A stretch of DNA of 64,000 bases from Litorimonas sp046250185 (GCF_046250185.1 NZ_CP176469.1); one strand, 5' to 3'; numbered from the stretch's first letter, positions 16,453 to 25,809 are shown. Translations and numbers: made by a program. The notes: generated by a model from the sequence alone, not told the origin.

Positions 16453-17988
16453 TTAAGCCGCGGCCGCTGCCATTTTAGCCGCTTTTTCGATCACGTCTTC
16501 AATACCGCCAACCATGTAGAAGGCTTGCTCTGGTAGGTGATCATATTCACCTTCGACGAGGCCTTTAAATGAGCGGACAGTATCTTCCAGCGGCACTTGG
16601 ATGCCTGGGGAACCTGTAAAGATTTCCGCCACGTCGAAAGGCTGTGACAAGAATTTCTCAACCTTACGCGCACGCGCCACGGTGAGTTTGTCTTCTTCTG
16701 ACAATTCATCCATGCCGAGAATGGCGATAATGTCTTGGAGTGACTTATATCGCTGCAGGATTTCTTGAACCTGACGGGCTGTTTCATAGTGTTCCGCGCC
16801 CACTGTGCGCGGCTCTAGAATACGAGATGTCGAGTCGAGCGGGTCCACCGCAGGATAGATACCTTTTTCAGAAATTGCACGGTTCAGAACGGTTGTCGCG
16901 TCCAAGTGAGCAAAGGACGTCGCTGGCGCCGGGTCAGTCAAGTCATCGGCTGGCACGTAAATCGCTTGCACAGATGTAATAGAGCCTTTGGTGGTGGACG
17001 TAATACGTTCCTGCATCTGGCCCATTTCTGTCGCCAGTGTTGGCTGATAGCCCACCGCAGACGGGATACGACCCAAAAGCGCGGACACTTCGGAACCAGC
17101 TTGGGTAAAACGGAAGATGTTATCCACGAAGAACAACACGTCTTTACCTTCTTCATCGCGGAAATATTCAGCTTGAGACAGACCTGTCAAAGCGACACGC
17201 GCCCGCGCACCGGGAGGCTCGTTCATTTGACCGTAAACGAGAGTCGCACGGCTTTCGCCTTCAAGGTTGATCACGTTAGATTCGATCATTTCGTGGTAAA
17301 GGTCATTCCCTTCACGTGTCCGCTCACCCACGCCCGCAAACACGGAGTAGCCGCCGAACAGCTTGGCAATATTGTTGATCAATTCCATGATCAAAACGGT
17401 TTTACCCACGCCCGCACCACCGAAGAGACCGATTTTACCGCCTTTTGAGTAAGGGCAGAGAAGATCGATAACCTTGATGCCTGTCGCGAGGACTTCTGTC
17501 TCTGTTGACTGCTCGGTGAAAGGCGGCGCTGATTTATGGATAGACGCCATGGCCTTCGTTTTAAGCGGGCCGCGCTCATCAATCGGCTCGCCGATGACGT
17601 TCATGATACGGCCAAGTGTTTCTGGACCCACTGGCACAGTGATTGGCTTGCCCAAATCGACAACGGCTTGACCGCGCACGAGTCCTTCCGTCGCGTCCAT
17701 CGCGATAGTACGAACCGTATTCTGACCCAAATGCTGCGCCACTTCGAGAACAAGGCGGCTGCCCTGGTTATCTGTTTCGAGCGCGTTCAGGATTGGCGGC
17801 AGATTGCCTTCAAAGACAACGTCAACAACCGCGCCAATAACTTGGCTAATTTTGCCAGAGCCGAGCTTGTTTGTGTTCGCTGCATTGCTCATTTTTGTGA
17901 CCTTTTTGGCCGCTGGCTTGCGCTTTGCGGCGGTCTTTTTCGCTGGGGCCTTCTTCGCCGCAGTCTTAGTAGCTGGTGCTTTTGCCAT
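16453..17988 (-). CDS. atpD: F1 ATP synthase beta subunit with basic N-terminal extension
   Basis: The 511-residue catalytic subunit has Walker A GGAGVGKT, ALTGLSQAEYFRDEEG and DPLDSTSRIL. The first 32 residues form a Lys/Ala/Pro-rich tail (AKKAPAKKTAAKRKPAAKK) ahead of the standard start near GKISQVIGAVVDV. AGAGG upstream of 17988 supports translation of the tail. An internal ATG at residue 33 (about 17892) also has AAGG 8 nt before it, so a second, shorter product is possible. It follows the 133-residue lipoprotein gene by 37 bp. Confidence 0.96.
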   Translation of the reverse strand: MAKAPATKTAAKKAPAKKTAAKRKPAAKKVTKMSNAANTNKLGSGKISQVIGAVVDVVFEGNLPPILNALETDNQGSRLVLEVAQHLGQNTVRTIAMDATEGLVRGQAVVDLGKPITVPVGPETLGRIMNVIGEPIDERGPLKTKAMASIHKSAPPFTEQSTETEVLATGIKVIDLLCPYSKGGKIGLFGGAGVGKTVLIMELINNIAKLFGGYSVFAGVGERTREGNDLYHEMIESNVINLEGESRATLVYGQMNEPPGARARVALTGLSQAEYFRDEEGKDVLFFVDNIFRFTQAGSEVSALLGRIPSAVGYQPTLATEMGQMQERITSTTKGSITSVQAIYVPADDLTDPAPATSFAHLDATTVLNRAISEKGIYPAVDPLDSTSRILEPRTVGAEHYETARQVQEILQRYKSLQDIIAILGMDELSEEDKLTVARARKVEKFLSQPFDVAEIFTGSPGIQVPLEDTVRSFKGLVEGEYDHLPEQAFYMVGGIEDVIEKAAKMAAAAA

Positions 17989-18025
17989 TGGTTTTTCCTC
18001 TAGCTTTCTTTACCTGATGTGGCTG

Positions 18026-18427
18026 TTAGGCCGCTTTACATTCTAAATTTTCACCGTCCCAATAGAGGGCGGTATCCTGATTGACTTTCACGAACATCGA
18101 ATTACCGTTTTGATCTCTAAACCCTACGGCAGAGCCTTCATCCGCCAATACGTACATTTTGCCGTTTCTCTGCATGATCCGCTTGCGAGTTTTCTTACGT
18201 TTAGCTTCAACACGGACACCGTTTACATCAAATTCGTCTTTGCGCTTACGTTTCACACGACCGGTGTCATTGCGAAGCCATGGGATCGTCTTCCAGTCAG
18301 ATTCCGTGATGCCCAAGCATCCATTTTTTTCAACGCCAATTTCGACATATTTGCTTTTGGGACTGCTCGTTTCGACCGAGCAACCCGTCATGGCAAGAGC
18401 CGTTGATATGACAGCAATCCGCAACAT
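18026..18427 (-). CDS. small predicted lipoprotein between atpG and atpD
   Basis: I do not recognise a family. The 133-residue protein has a lipoprotein signal (MLRIAVISTALAMTGC, Cys at residue 16). A highly basic middle follows (RVKRKRKDEF, RVEAKRKKTRKRIMQRNGK, about residues 57-91), then a C-terminal part that looks like a small beta structure (MYVLADEGSAVGFRDQNGN) and ends in LECKAA. The start codon shares one base with the atpG stop (TAATG at 18425-18429), which implies translational coupling to atpG. It lies inside the F1 operon with atpD 37 bp downstream. Confidence 0.75.
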   Translation of the reverse strand: MLRIAVISTALAMTGCSVETSSPKSKYVEIGVEKNGCLGITESDWKTIPWLRNDTGRVKRKRKDEFDVNGVRVEAKRKKTRKRIMQRNGKMYVLADEGSAVGFRDQNGNSMFVKVNQDTALYWDGENLECKAA

Positions 18428-19347
18428 TAGAGCGCTTCCGCGCCTGAAATAATCTCGATCAGTTCAGATGTAATCTGCGCCTGACGTGTGCGGTTAAATG
18501 TGAGGGTCAGCTTGTCGATCATGTCGCCCGCATTACGCGTTGCATTATCCATCGCTGTCATTTTAGAGCCCATCTCGCCCGCTTGGTTTTCCAACAAAGC
18601 GGTGAAGACTTGCGTGTTAATATTGCGCGGCAGAAGGACACGCAGGATACCCGCCTCGTCTGGCTCATACGTATAGATCGCGCCTTTGAGATCGGGTGCA
18701 AACACATCGTCCGCAGCGTGATCGCCTGGCGTTTCATCCTCAACACCCAAATCAGCAATCGCTGGAATAAGTGTCTTAGCGACAGCCGTTTGTGTCATCA
18801 CGTTTTCAAACTCGGAATAGATCAATTTGCAGACATCATATTCACCGGCGTCGAACATATCAGTGATTTTCGTACCGATATTCTGCGCGATACCTGCGTG
18901 GAGTTTGCGCTCTTCTTTCAGCGAGATATATTCAACGATACGACTCTTATAGAGGCGGCTAAGTTGATCATAACCCTTCTTACCAATGATGAAGAGTTTG
19001 ACTGTTTTGCCCGCCTTTTCGAGTGCCACGATCTCCTCGCGCGCTTTGCGCACGATATTTGTATTAAAACCACCGCAGAGCCCGCGATCAGCTGTCGCCA
19101 CAACCAGCAAGACCGTATCAGATTGACCATTGCCGACGAGCAATTCTGGGCCGCCCGCTGTGTCCGCCATACCGTTAGCGAGATTGATGATAATGCTGCT
19201 CATGCGCTCGGAATAAGGACGTGCTTTTTCAGCCGCGTCCTGCGCCTTACGCAATTTCGCTGCCGCCACCATTTGCATGGCTTTGGTGATCTTCTGCGTG
19301 TTTTTTACGCTTTTGATCCGATTTTGAAGCTCTTTCAGGGATGCCAT
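18427..19347 (-). CDS. atpG: F1 ATP synthase gamma subunit
   Basis: The 306-residue protein has the canonical N-terminal helix (MASLKELQNRIKSVKNTQKITKAMQMVAAAKL), the ADRGLCGGFN motif and a C-terminal helix (NATRNAGDMIDKLTLTFNRTRQAQIT). Gamma is the rotor shaft inside alpha3beta3. The start is 3 bp after the stop of the 88-residue lipoprotein gene, with no strong ribosome binding site visible in between, suggesting coupling. The stop overlaps the start of the 133-residue lipoprotein gene. Confidence 0.97.
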   Translation of the reverse strand: MASLKELQNRIKSVKNTQKITKAMQMVAAAKLRKAQDAAEKARPYSERMSSIIINLANGMADTAGGPELLVGNGQSDTVLLVVATADRGLCGGFNTNIVRKAREEIVALEKAGKTVKLFIIGKKGYDQLSRLYKSRIVEYISLKEERKLHAGIAQNIGTKITDMFDAGEYDVCKLIYSEFENVMTQTAVAKTLIPAIADLGVEDETPGDHAADDVFAPDLKGAIYTYEPDEAGILRVLLPRNINTQVFTALLENQAGEMGSKMTAMDNATRNAGDMIDKLTLTFNRTRQAQITSELIEIISGAEAL

Positions 19348-19350
19348 ATT

Positions 19351-19617
19351 CTAAGCCTGTGTACAACGAAACTGACGGTTAGGTGAGTCTTTAGAGGCAA
19401 CTTCCTGCAGTGCTAAGCAAGCCTCATAATTCCCCATGTAACCAAATACCAAAATCGTTTTCTCCCATTCATTAAACATGTTGAGCATTTCAAGCCAGTA
19501 AACAGGCTCATCAAAACTCATTTTTTCTACTGCGGCTTGGATTTCCTCACCACGCGTGTCATATTTTTCACCGCAACCCGTCATAAAAATGATTGAAATT
19601 GCGATAATCCATTTCAT
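19351..19617 (-). CDS. small predicted lipoprotein between atpA and atpG
   Basis: The 88-residue protein has a lipoprotein signal (MKWIIAISIIFMTGC, Cys at residue 15) and a short mature part with two further Cys (YEACLALQEV and QFRCTQA), which could form a disulfide in the periplasm. I cannot assign a family. The start is 3 bp after the atpA stop, and the stop is 3 bp before the atpG start, so it is embedded in the operon and probably coupled. It is not similar to the 133-residue lipoprotein beyond the MTGC lipobox. Confidence 0.75.
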   Translation of the reverse strand: MKWIIAISIIFMTGCGEKYDTRGEEIQAAVEKMSFDEPVYWLEMLNMFNEWEKTILVFGYMGNYEACLALQEVASKDSPNRQFRCTQA

Positions 19618-19620
19618 TTT

Positions 19621-21153
19621 CTACGCCGCAAAATTCTTTGTGAAGTTATCCAAAGCTGATTTCAGGCGTCCTTCGATATCGTCAGACAGTTTTTTCTCTG
19701 TCGCAATGTCGTTGAGTAGCTTCGCATGATCGGCGTGCAGGTGAGCCAGAAGCTCTTTTTCGTATTTCTGCACAGATTTCACAGGAATTCCGTCGAGATA
19801 GCCGCGTGTGCCCGCATAAATCACGGCCACTTGCTCTTGCACTTGTAACGGCGAGAATTGCGGCTGTTTTAGCAGTTCTGTTAAGCGTTCACCACGGGCG
19901 AGGAGCGCCTGAGTTGACGCATCAAGATCAGAACCAAACTGTGCAAAGGCCGCCATTTCGCGGTATTGCGCCAACTCACCCTTAATCGGGCCAGCCACTT
20001 GTTTCATGGCTTTGATTTGCGCTGATGATCCCACACGAGACACGGACAGACCGACGTTCAGCGCGGGGCGGATGCCTTGGAAGAACAAATCTGTTTCCAA
20101 GAAAATTTGGCCATCTGTAATGGAAATCACATTGGTCGGGATAAAGGCCGACACGTCATTACCTTGTGTTTCGATAATCGGCAGAGCGGTCAATGAACCG
20201 CCGCCATTGGCTTCGTTCAACTTCGCCGCACGCTCGAGCAAACGGGAGTGAAGATAGAACACGTCACCTGGATAAGCTTCACGACCCGGAGGACGACGCA
20301 GCAGAAGTGACATCTGACGGTATGCGACAGCTTGCTTGGACAAATCATCATAAATGATCAGGCCGTGCATACCATTATCGCGGAAATATTCGCCCATCGC
20401 ACAACCGGCAAAGGGGGCCAGATACTGCAAAGGCGCAGGCTCTGATGCTGTCGCAGCGACGATGATAGAATATTCCATCGCGCCATTTTCTTCGAGCGTT
20501 TTGACGAGTTGCGCCACAGTCGAGCGTTTTTGGCCGATCACGACATAGATACAGTATAGCTTGTCGTTATCGCGACCTTCGTCGAAAGCGGCTTTTTGGT
20601 TCAAGATCGCATCGACCGCGACGGCTGTTTTGCCTGTCTGGCGGTCGCCGATGATCAATTCACGCTGGCCACGACCCACAGGGATCAAAGCGTCAATGGC
20701 TTTAATACCAGTCTGCACGGGCTCGTGTACGCCTTTACGCGGCATAATGCCTGGCGCTTTAACATCAACGCGGCGGCGCTCTGATGATTTGATTGGGCCT
20801 TTGCCGTCAATCGGCTCGCCCAGCGGGTTCACGACGCGACCAAGCAGACCCATACCCACTGGCACGTCCACAATTTCGCCAAGGCGCTTAACAGTGTCGC
20901 CCTCTTTAATTCCGCGGTCATCGCCGAAGATCACGGCACCGACATTGTCGCTCTCGAGGTTCAGCGCCATACCTTTGATACCGCCCGGAAATTCGACCAT
21001 CTCGCCAGCACGGACATTGTCCAGACCGTAAATACGGGCAATACCGTCACCGACTGACAGCACTTGGCCGACGTCAGAGACTTTGGCTTCTTTCCCGAAG
21101 CCTTTAATCTGTTGTTTTAGAATGCTGGAAATTTCAGCAGCGCGAATATCCAT
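19621..21153 (-). CDS. atpA: F1 ATP synthase alpha subunit
   Basis: The 510-residue subunit starts MDIRAAEISSILKQQI and contains GDRQTGKTAVAVD, IGQKRSTVAQLV and ALNVGLSVSRVGSSAQ. It is the non-catalytic nucleotide-binding partner of beta. AGAGG lies 7 nt before the start, and atpH ends 26 bp upstream. The atpI/B/E/F genes are not in the window, in keeping with the split atp operons of alphaproteobacteria. Confidence 0.98.
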   Translation of the reverse strand: MDIRAAEISSILKQQIKGFGKEAKVSDVGQVLSVGDGIARIYGLDNVRAGEMVEFPGGIKGMALNLESDNVGAVIFGDDRGIKEGDTVKRLGEIVDVPVGMGLLGRVVNPLGEPIDGKGPIKSSERRRVDVKAPGIMPRKGVHEPVQTGIKAIDALIPVGRGQRELIIGDRQTGKTAVAVDAILNQKAAFDEGRDNDKLYCIYVVIGQKRSTVAQLVKTLEENGAMEYSIIVAATASEPAPLQYLAPFAGCAMGEYFRDNGMHGLIIYDDLSKQAVAYRQMSLLLRRPPGREAYPGDVFYLHSRLLERAAKLNEANGGGSLTALPIIETQGNDVSAFIPTNVISITDGQIFLETDLFFQGIRPALNVGLSVSRVGSSAQIKAMKQVAGPIKGELAQYREMAAFAQFGSDLDASTQALLARGERLTELLKQPQFSPLQVQEQVAVIYAGTRGYLDGIPVKSVQKYEKELLAHLHADHAKLLNDIATEKKLSDDIEGRLKSALDNFTKNFAA

Positions 21154-21179
21154 AATATTACCTCTTAGGGAGTGTCCTC

Positions 21180-21737
21180 TTAGACGTCTTTGAGTGTCAA
21201 ACGAAGGTCCTCAAGTTTGGTCTTGAGGGAGCTATCATAAAGACGCGAGCCGATACGCACAACAAAACCACCGAGCAAGTCGGGGTCAACAGTTGTTTCA
21301 ATATCGACAGCGCGGCCGAGCGATTTTTTTAAACTGGTTTTGAGAGACGCAACTTCCGCTGTCGTCAATTTCTTGGCACTGGTTACCTTCGCGACTTGGC
21401 TGCCGCGACGACGCGCAACCATGTCTTCGAAAGCCGCAATGATTCCCGGCAATTCGTCAGCGCGACGATTTCCTGCGACAAGGCCGAGGAACTGCGACGT
21501 CAGAGCGTGATATTTGGCCTTTTTCGCAACCGCCATCAACGCCGCAACCTTATCTTCAGTCTGAAAGACGGGGCTTTGAACAAGGCGCTGCAAATCTTGG
21601 TTGTCAGCGAGAACTGCCTTGAAGTTTGCGAGGTTTTTCTCTACAGATTTCAAGGCCTTAGCCTCTTCTGCCAGCTCCAACAGAGCTGTAGCATAACGAG
21701 CGGGGGCTTCCCCAATAATGACGTCTGTGTCTGACAC
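21180..21737 (-). CDS. atpH: F1 ATP synthase delta subunit
   Basis: The 185-residue protein fits the delta/OSCP family: ARYATALLELAEEAKAL, then FLGLVAGNRRADELPGIIAAFEDMVARRRG and a C-terminal VDPDLLGGFVVRIGSRLYDSSLKTKLEDL. Delta joins F1 to the peripheral stalk. The start is a GTG at 21737 without a strong ribosome binding site. It is the first gene of the operon atpH-atpA-lipoprotein-atpG-lipoprotein-atpD-atpC-MOSC. Confidence 0.95.
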   Translation of the reverse strand: MSDTDVIIGEAPARYATALLELAEEAKALKSVEKNLANFKAVLADNQDLQRLVQSPVFQTEDKVAALMAVAKKAKYHALTSQFLGLVAGNRRADELPGIIAAFEDMVARRRGSQVAKVTSAKKLTTAEVASLKTSLKKSLGRAVDIETTVDPDLLGGFVVRIGSRLYDSSLKTKLEDLRLTLKDV

Positions 21738-21836
21738 GCAGGTGGTCCGTATTTAGGGCACATCGACAGCAGTGCCGAAACGCGAAAAAGGATTGCAGCG
21801 AGGCTGGGGAATCCCCGACCTCACCAACTCGCGCGC

Positions 21837-21865
21837 GCTTTAGCACGGCGTTTTTTGAAAGCCAA
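21837..21865 (-). promoter_or_regulatory. possible promoter of the atp operon
   Basis: On the minus strand TTGGCT is followed, after 17 bp, by TAAAGC, a moderate match to sigma-70 boxes. It lies about 100 bp upstream of the atpH start. The gap 21738-22082 (345 bp) between the divergent atpH and receptor genes shows this candidate and the GGTCAC repeat, and otherwise no gene that I can support. Confidence 0.3.
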
Positions 21866-21960
21866 CCCATGAATTCATGCGACACTCTGGCGGGGTGTGC
21901 GTGATATAGTTACGATAAAATAAACGAATTAGCGACTTTTATGCAACAGATTTTGAAAAA

Positions 21961-21977
21961 GGTCACTTTGAGGTCAC
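21961..21977. repeat. GGTCAC direct repeat, possible operator
   Basis: GGTCAC occurs at 21961-21966 and 21972-21977, 11 bp apart, that is one helical turn on the same face of the DNA. It lies about 105 bp upstream of the receptor start in an AT-rich stretch, which fits a regulator site. No known consensus is claimed. Confidence 0.3.
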
Positions 21978-22082
21978 AAAAGCTGCAAACAATCGGCCTG
22001 AAGAATTGATTTCATTAAAATATCGCAATAGGGCTTCCTGTAAGCATTTATATGAATGCGAAATTCTTCAAAGGGAATCATA

Positions 22083-25000
22083 ATGGATATGAAAACCAAA
22101 AACAGACTATTAATGTCTAGCCTCCTCTGCAGTGCAATCCTGTCTGCAGCTCCGGCATTTGCGCAAGACACAGCCGACGAAGTTATCGTTACCGGGTCAC
22201 TGATCCCGCGTTCAACGAACCTTCAAGCAACTAGCCCAGTGACAGAAATCGGCGCAGCTGATTTTGAAGCACGCGGCGTTCTACGTGTCGAAGACATCAT
22301 CAATACACTGCCACAAGCGTTTGGCGCACAGGGTTCAAACCTTGCCAACGGCGCGACAGGTACGTCATCTATCAACCTTCGTGGTTTGGGTGCGACACGT
22401 AACCTCGTCCTGATCAACGGCAAACGTATGCCTTATGGTTCACTTAACACAGCGGCTGCTGACGTTAACATGATCCCATCAGCTCTCGTCAAAAAAGTTG
22501 ACATCCTCACGGGTGGTGCTTCTGCGACATACGGTTCTGATGCGGTTTCTGGCGTTGCCAACTTCATCATGGATAAAGAGTTTGAAGGCGCACGTCTTGA
22601 TACAAACTTCTCATTCTATCAGCACAACAACAATAACAGCGAAATCCAAGACATCTTGAGCGGTTTCGCAGCTGACAACCCATCACAGTACACAGTGCCA
22701 AATGGCGGAACAACTGATGGCGAGTCACTCGACATCACGGGTATCGTCGGCGGCAAATTTGCTGAAGATCGTGGTCACATCACAGCTTACGCTGGTTACC
22801 AGAAGACAAAGCCGATCCAACAAGCTGATCGTGACTATTCACAGTGCGCATTGAGCACACGGAATGACGGCGAAGACTTTACGTGTGCCGGTTCGTCAAC
22901 AAACCAGTTCGCAAACATCCTTGATGTTACTGGCGGATACACAATCCCAGGCATCGTTAATCCTGATGCGCGTACTCAAGGTATCTGGTCACGTGTCAAC
23001 CCAGACAATGGCGAGTTTCGTGCACGTGATTTCACGACCGACACATTTAACTTTAACCCATTCAACAACTACCAGCGCCCGAACGAGCGTTATACATTTG
23101 GTACATTTGTTGAGTATGAAGCTGCACCAAACTTGAACCTCTACTCTGAGTTGATGTTCATGGAAAACAGCACAAACTCACAAATCGCACCGTCTGGTGT
23201 CTTTGGTCTGGGTGTCAATGGCAGCGCTGGTGGCGTAAACTGTGATAACCCATTCTTGTCAGCCCAACAGGTTGAGTATCTGTGTGGTGAAATCGCTGAT
23301 GGTGCTATCGATCGTTATCGTTTCAACGATCCAGCAGATCCAGATAACCCAAATAACGGCCTCTACACAGATGCTGCTGGTAACATTCTGCCAGATCAAG
23401 ATAATCCAGACACATTTGTTGCTCGTTTTGACGGCAACCCTGACCAAGCAGCTCTTGCAGCAGACGGCGTAGCCCCTGTTTTGATTCTGCGTCGTAATGT
23501 CGAAGGCGGAAATCGTAACAACGATATCACGCACACAACATTCCGCGGTCTTGTCGGTGCTAAAGGTGACCTAAGCGGTACGCCTCTGTCATATGATGTG
23601 TCTGCATCTTACTCATCTGTGCGTCGTGCAGAAGTTTACAACAACGACCTTTCAATCACGAACATTAGTCGTGCGCTGAACGTCGTAAACGCTGGTGGTG
23701 TCCCAACATGTGCGGTTAACGCTGATGCGATTTCATCAAATGATGACGCAAACTGTGTGCCTTACGACATCTTCTCAGGTGCCGCTCCGGATCAAGCTGC
23801 GATTGACTACATTCGTCAACCACTCCTACGGTCTGGTAAAACAACACAAACAGTCATCAACGGTACTCTAACAGGTACGTTCGGTGATAATGTTGCAATG
23901 CCTTGGGCAGAATCACCAATCGGCTTCGCGGCTGGTGTTGAATATCGTTTGGACACACTGGATTCCAATCCAGATGCAAACTTCCAATCAGGTGACGGTG
24001 CGGGCCAAGGTGGCCCAACAAACCCAATCGAAGGCGAACAGGACGTTTATGACGTGTTTGCTGAGATGTACGTTCCATTGATCGAAGGCCGCCCAGGTGC
24101 AGAAGTGCTAGCACTTGACCTCGGTTACCGTCGTTCACACTACTCCAACAATACGACAGATTCGTATAAAGTTGCGGGCGAGTGGGCACCAACGAATGAT
24201 ATTCGTTTCCGTGGTGGCTATCAGCGTGCTGTGCGTGCTGCGAACATCTTTGAATTGTTTGCTGCACAGTCCATCGGTCTGTTTGACTTGACAGCTGGCG
24301 AGAACGACTTGTTCGACCCATGTTCAGGTCCATCACCACAAGCGACTGCAGCTCAGTGTGCTAATACAGGTGTTACACCTGATCAGTACGGCACGATTGC
24401 GGATAACCCAGCTGGACAGTTTAACAACTTCACAGGTGGTAACCCTGATCTTGCGCCTGAAAAAGCGAATACGTTCACAGTTGGTTTCACAGCGACACCG
24501 TCTATGATCGAAGGTTTGACAGTCTCACTTGATTACTTCGACATCAAAGTCGACGATTTCATCGACACTGTGTCAGAGAACCAAGCGCTTAACTCTTGTC
24601 TCGAAACAGGCGCAGAGTTCTTCTGTAGCTTGATCAATCGTGGTACAGGCGGAACGCTTTGGGCCAACAACACTGGCTTCATCACAGCTACAAACATCAA
24701 CACAGGTACACTCAGCACGAGCGGTCTGGACCTGTTGGCCAATTACGGCTTTGGTGTCGGTGGTGTGGGTGACTTCAACCTGTCATATGTCGGTACATAC
24801 CTGTTCGACCTGACAACGAAGCCACTTCCAACGTCTGGCGACGAAGACATCTATGATTGTGTCGGGTTCTACGGCGCAGCATGTGGTGCTCCAAACCCAG
24901 AATATCGTCATAAAGTCGATCTCGCATTGGTTCCAAACAACGATAAGTTTGGTGCACGTGTGACATGGCGTTACTACGATAGCGTTGCGATCGCACAAAG

Positions 25001-25256
25001 CTCTACACAAGAAGCTTTGGCGGGTAGCTTTGCTGCGAGAAACGAGAACTTCGCATCACAGAACTACTTCGACGTGTCAGGTAGCTACATGATGAACGAT
25101 ACTCTGAGCTTCCGTCTTGGTGTGAACAACATCTTTGACCGTGAGCCACCGCTTAGCTCTGTCGTTGGCACAGCGCCGGGTAACGGTAACACATACCCAC
25201 AAGTCTATGACGCCTTCGGTCGTTATGTCTTCATGGGTGCGACAGTCGACTTCTAG
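22083..25256 (+). CDS. TonB-dependent outer membrane receptor
   Basis: The 1057-residue protein has a signal peptide ending near AAPAFAQ, a TonB-box-like segment (ADEVIVTGSLIPR) and a plug domain (TSSINLRGLGATRNLVLINGKRMPYG, TGGASATYGSDAVSGVANFIM, about residues 45-170). A long beta barrel follows, ending in YVFMGATVDF with a C-terminal Phe. Several Cys pairs lie in predicted surface loops. The start at 22083 has AAGGGA 6 nt upstream; an ATG at 22056 is less likely. Codon use leans to ACA, CCA and CGT, hinting at high expression. The substrate is unknown, and no transport or catabolic partner gene lies beside it. Confidence 0.93.
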   Translation: MDMKTKNRLLMSSLLCSAILSAAPAFAQDTADEVIVTGSLIPRSTNLQATSPVTEIGAADFEARGVLRVEDIINTLPQAFGAQGSNLANGATGTSSINLRGLGATRNLVLINGKRMPYGSLNTAAADVNMIPSALVKKVDILTGGASATYGSDAVSGVANFIMDKEFEGARLDTNFSFYQHNNNNSEIQDILSGFAADNPSQYTVPNGGTTDGESLDITGIVGGKFAEDRGHITAYAGYQKTKPIQQADRDYSQCALSTRNDGEDFTCAGSSTNQFANILDVTGGYTIPGIVNPDARTQGIWSRVNPDNGEFRARDFTTDTFNFNPFNNYQRPNERYTFGTFVEYEAAPNLNLYSELMFMENSTNSQIAPSGVFGLGVNGSAGGVNCDNPFLSAQQVEYLCGEIADGAIDRYRFNDPADPDNPNNGLYTDAAGNILPDQDNPDTFVARFDGNPDQAALAADGVAPVLILRRNVEGGNRNNDITHTTFRGLVGAKGDLSGTPLSYDVSASYSSVRRAEVYNNDLSITNISRALNVVNAGGVPTCAVNADAISSNDDANCVPYDIFSGAAPDQAAIDYIRQPLLRSGKTTQTVINGTLTGTFGDNVAMPWAESPIGFAAGVEYRLDTLDSNPDANFQSGDGAGQGGPTNPIEGEQDVYDVFAEMYVPLIEGRPGAEVLALDLGYRRSHYSNNTTDSYKVAGEWAPTNDIRFRGGYQRAVRAANIFELFAAQSIGLFDLTAGENDLFDPCSGPSPQATAAQCANTGVTPDQYGTIADNPAGQFNNFTGGNPDLAPEKANTFTVGFTATPSMIEGLTVSLDYFDIKVDDFIDTVSENQALNSCLETGAEFFCSLINRGTGGTLWANNTGFITATNINTGTLSTSGLDLLANYGFGVGGVGDFNLSYVGTYLFDLTTKPLPTSGDEDIYDCVGFYGAACGAPNPEYRHKVDLALVPNNDKFGARVTWRYYDSVAIAQSSTQEALAGSFAARNENFASQNYFDVSGSYMMNDTLSFRLGVNNIFDREPPLSSVVGTAPGNGNTYPQVYDAFGRYVFMGATVDF

Positions 25257-25277
25257 TCTCTGTTAAATCACAATAGG

Positions 25278-25303
25278 AAAGCGGCCTTCGGGCCGCTTTT
25301 TTT
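25278..25303 (+). terminator. intrinsic terminator after the TonB-dependent receptor
   Basis: AAAGCGGCC (25278-25286) pairs with GGCCGCTTT (25291-25299) across a TTCG tetraloop and is followed by T residues to 25303. Confidence 0.93.
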
Positions 25304-25399
25304 ATGCGCGACGATAGGAAAAAGTCACACATAAAAAGGCCAATCTGCTTCCCTTCGGCAGCGCTAGATTCGACAGCCCTATCGCGCTACAGCAACGTC

Positions 25400-25807
25400 A
25401 TGATCTTAGACCTCATCAATATTTTTAAAGCTCGCCGAGATCCTGTCCTCGCTGCCAAGCTTGGCGGGCAATTCGCAACAGAACAGGCCTTGGACAAATT
25501 TAGTTGGCCTCTCATCATTGTAAAATTCTGGCTAGGACTTGCGGGCTTGATCTGCGCCGCGCTGATCATAATGTTTATCTACGCCGCCTATAAGCTCGGC
25601 TGGGCCGCCGCCCTGCCCGCATTCATCCCCGCTGCGGTCATTTACCTGATCGTCAAGATATGGAGGGGCATCAATACCGGCCTAGAGCGCGTGAAGGCTG
25701 TCGCGCAATCCTACACAAATCGCAGCGTCGATACTGTCAGCGCGAAACTCCATCAAATCCGAGCGGCAAAGGCAGATAACGGTCCAGCGCAAAACCCGCC
25801 CAGCTAA
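25400..25807 (+). CDS. small membrane protein of unknown function
   Basis: From ATG 25400 the protein has 135 residues: a short cytoplasmic lead, two membrane segments (about residues 33-58 and 63-83) and a basic amphipathic tail with a possible coil (GLERVKAVAQSYTNRSVDTVSAKLHQI). I do not recognise the family. A longer reading from 25304 would begin directly at the end of the receptor terminator, so 25400 is preferred. It converges on priA with only 2 bp between the genes. Confidence 0.6.
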   Translation: MILDLINIFKARRDPVLAAKLGGQFATEQALDKFSWPLIIVKFWLGLAGLICAALIIMFIYAAYKLGWAAALPAFIPAAVIYLIVKIWRGINTGLERVKAVAQSYTNRSVDTVSAKLHQIRAAKADNGPAQNPPS

Positions 25808-25809
25808 GC

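Noticed and set aside
21658..21885. 75-codon minus-strand frame upstream of atpH
   Set aside because: It overlaps the atpH 5' end in another frame, covers the probable promoter and resembles no family.
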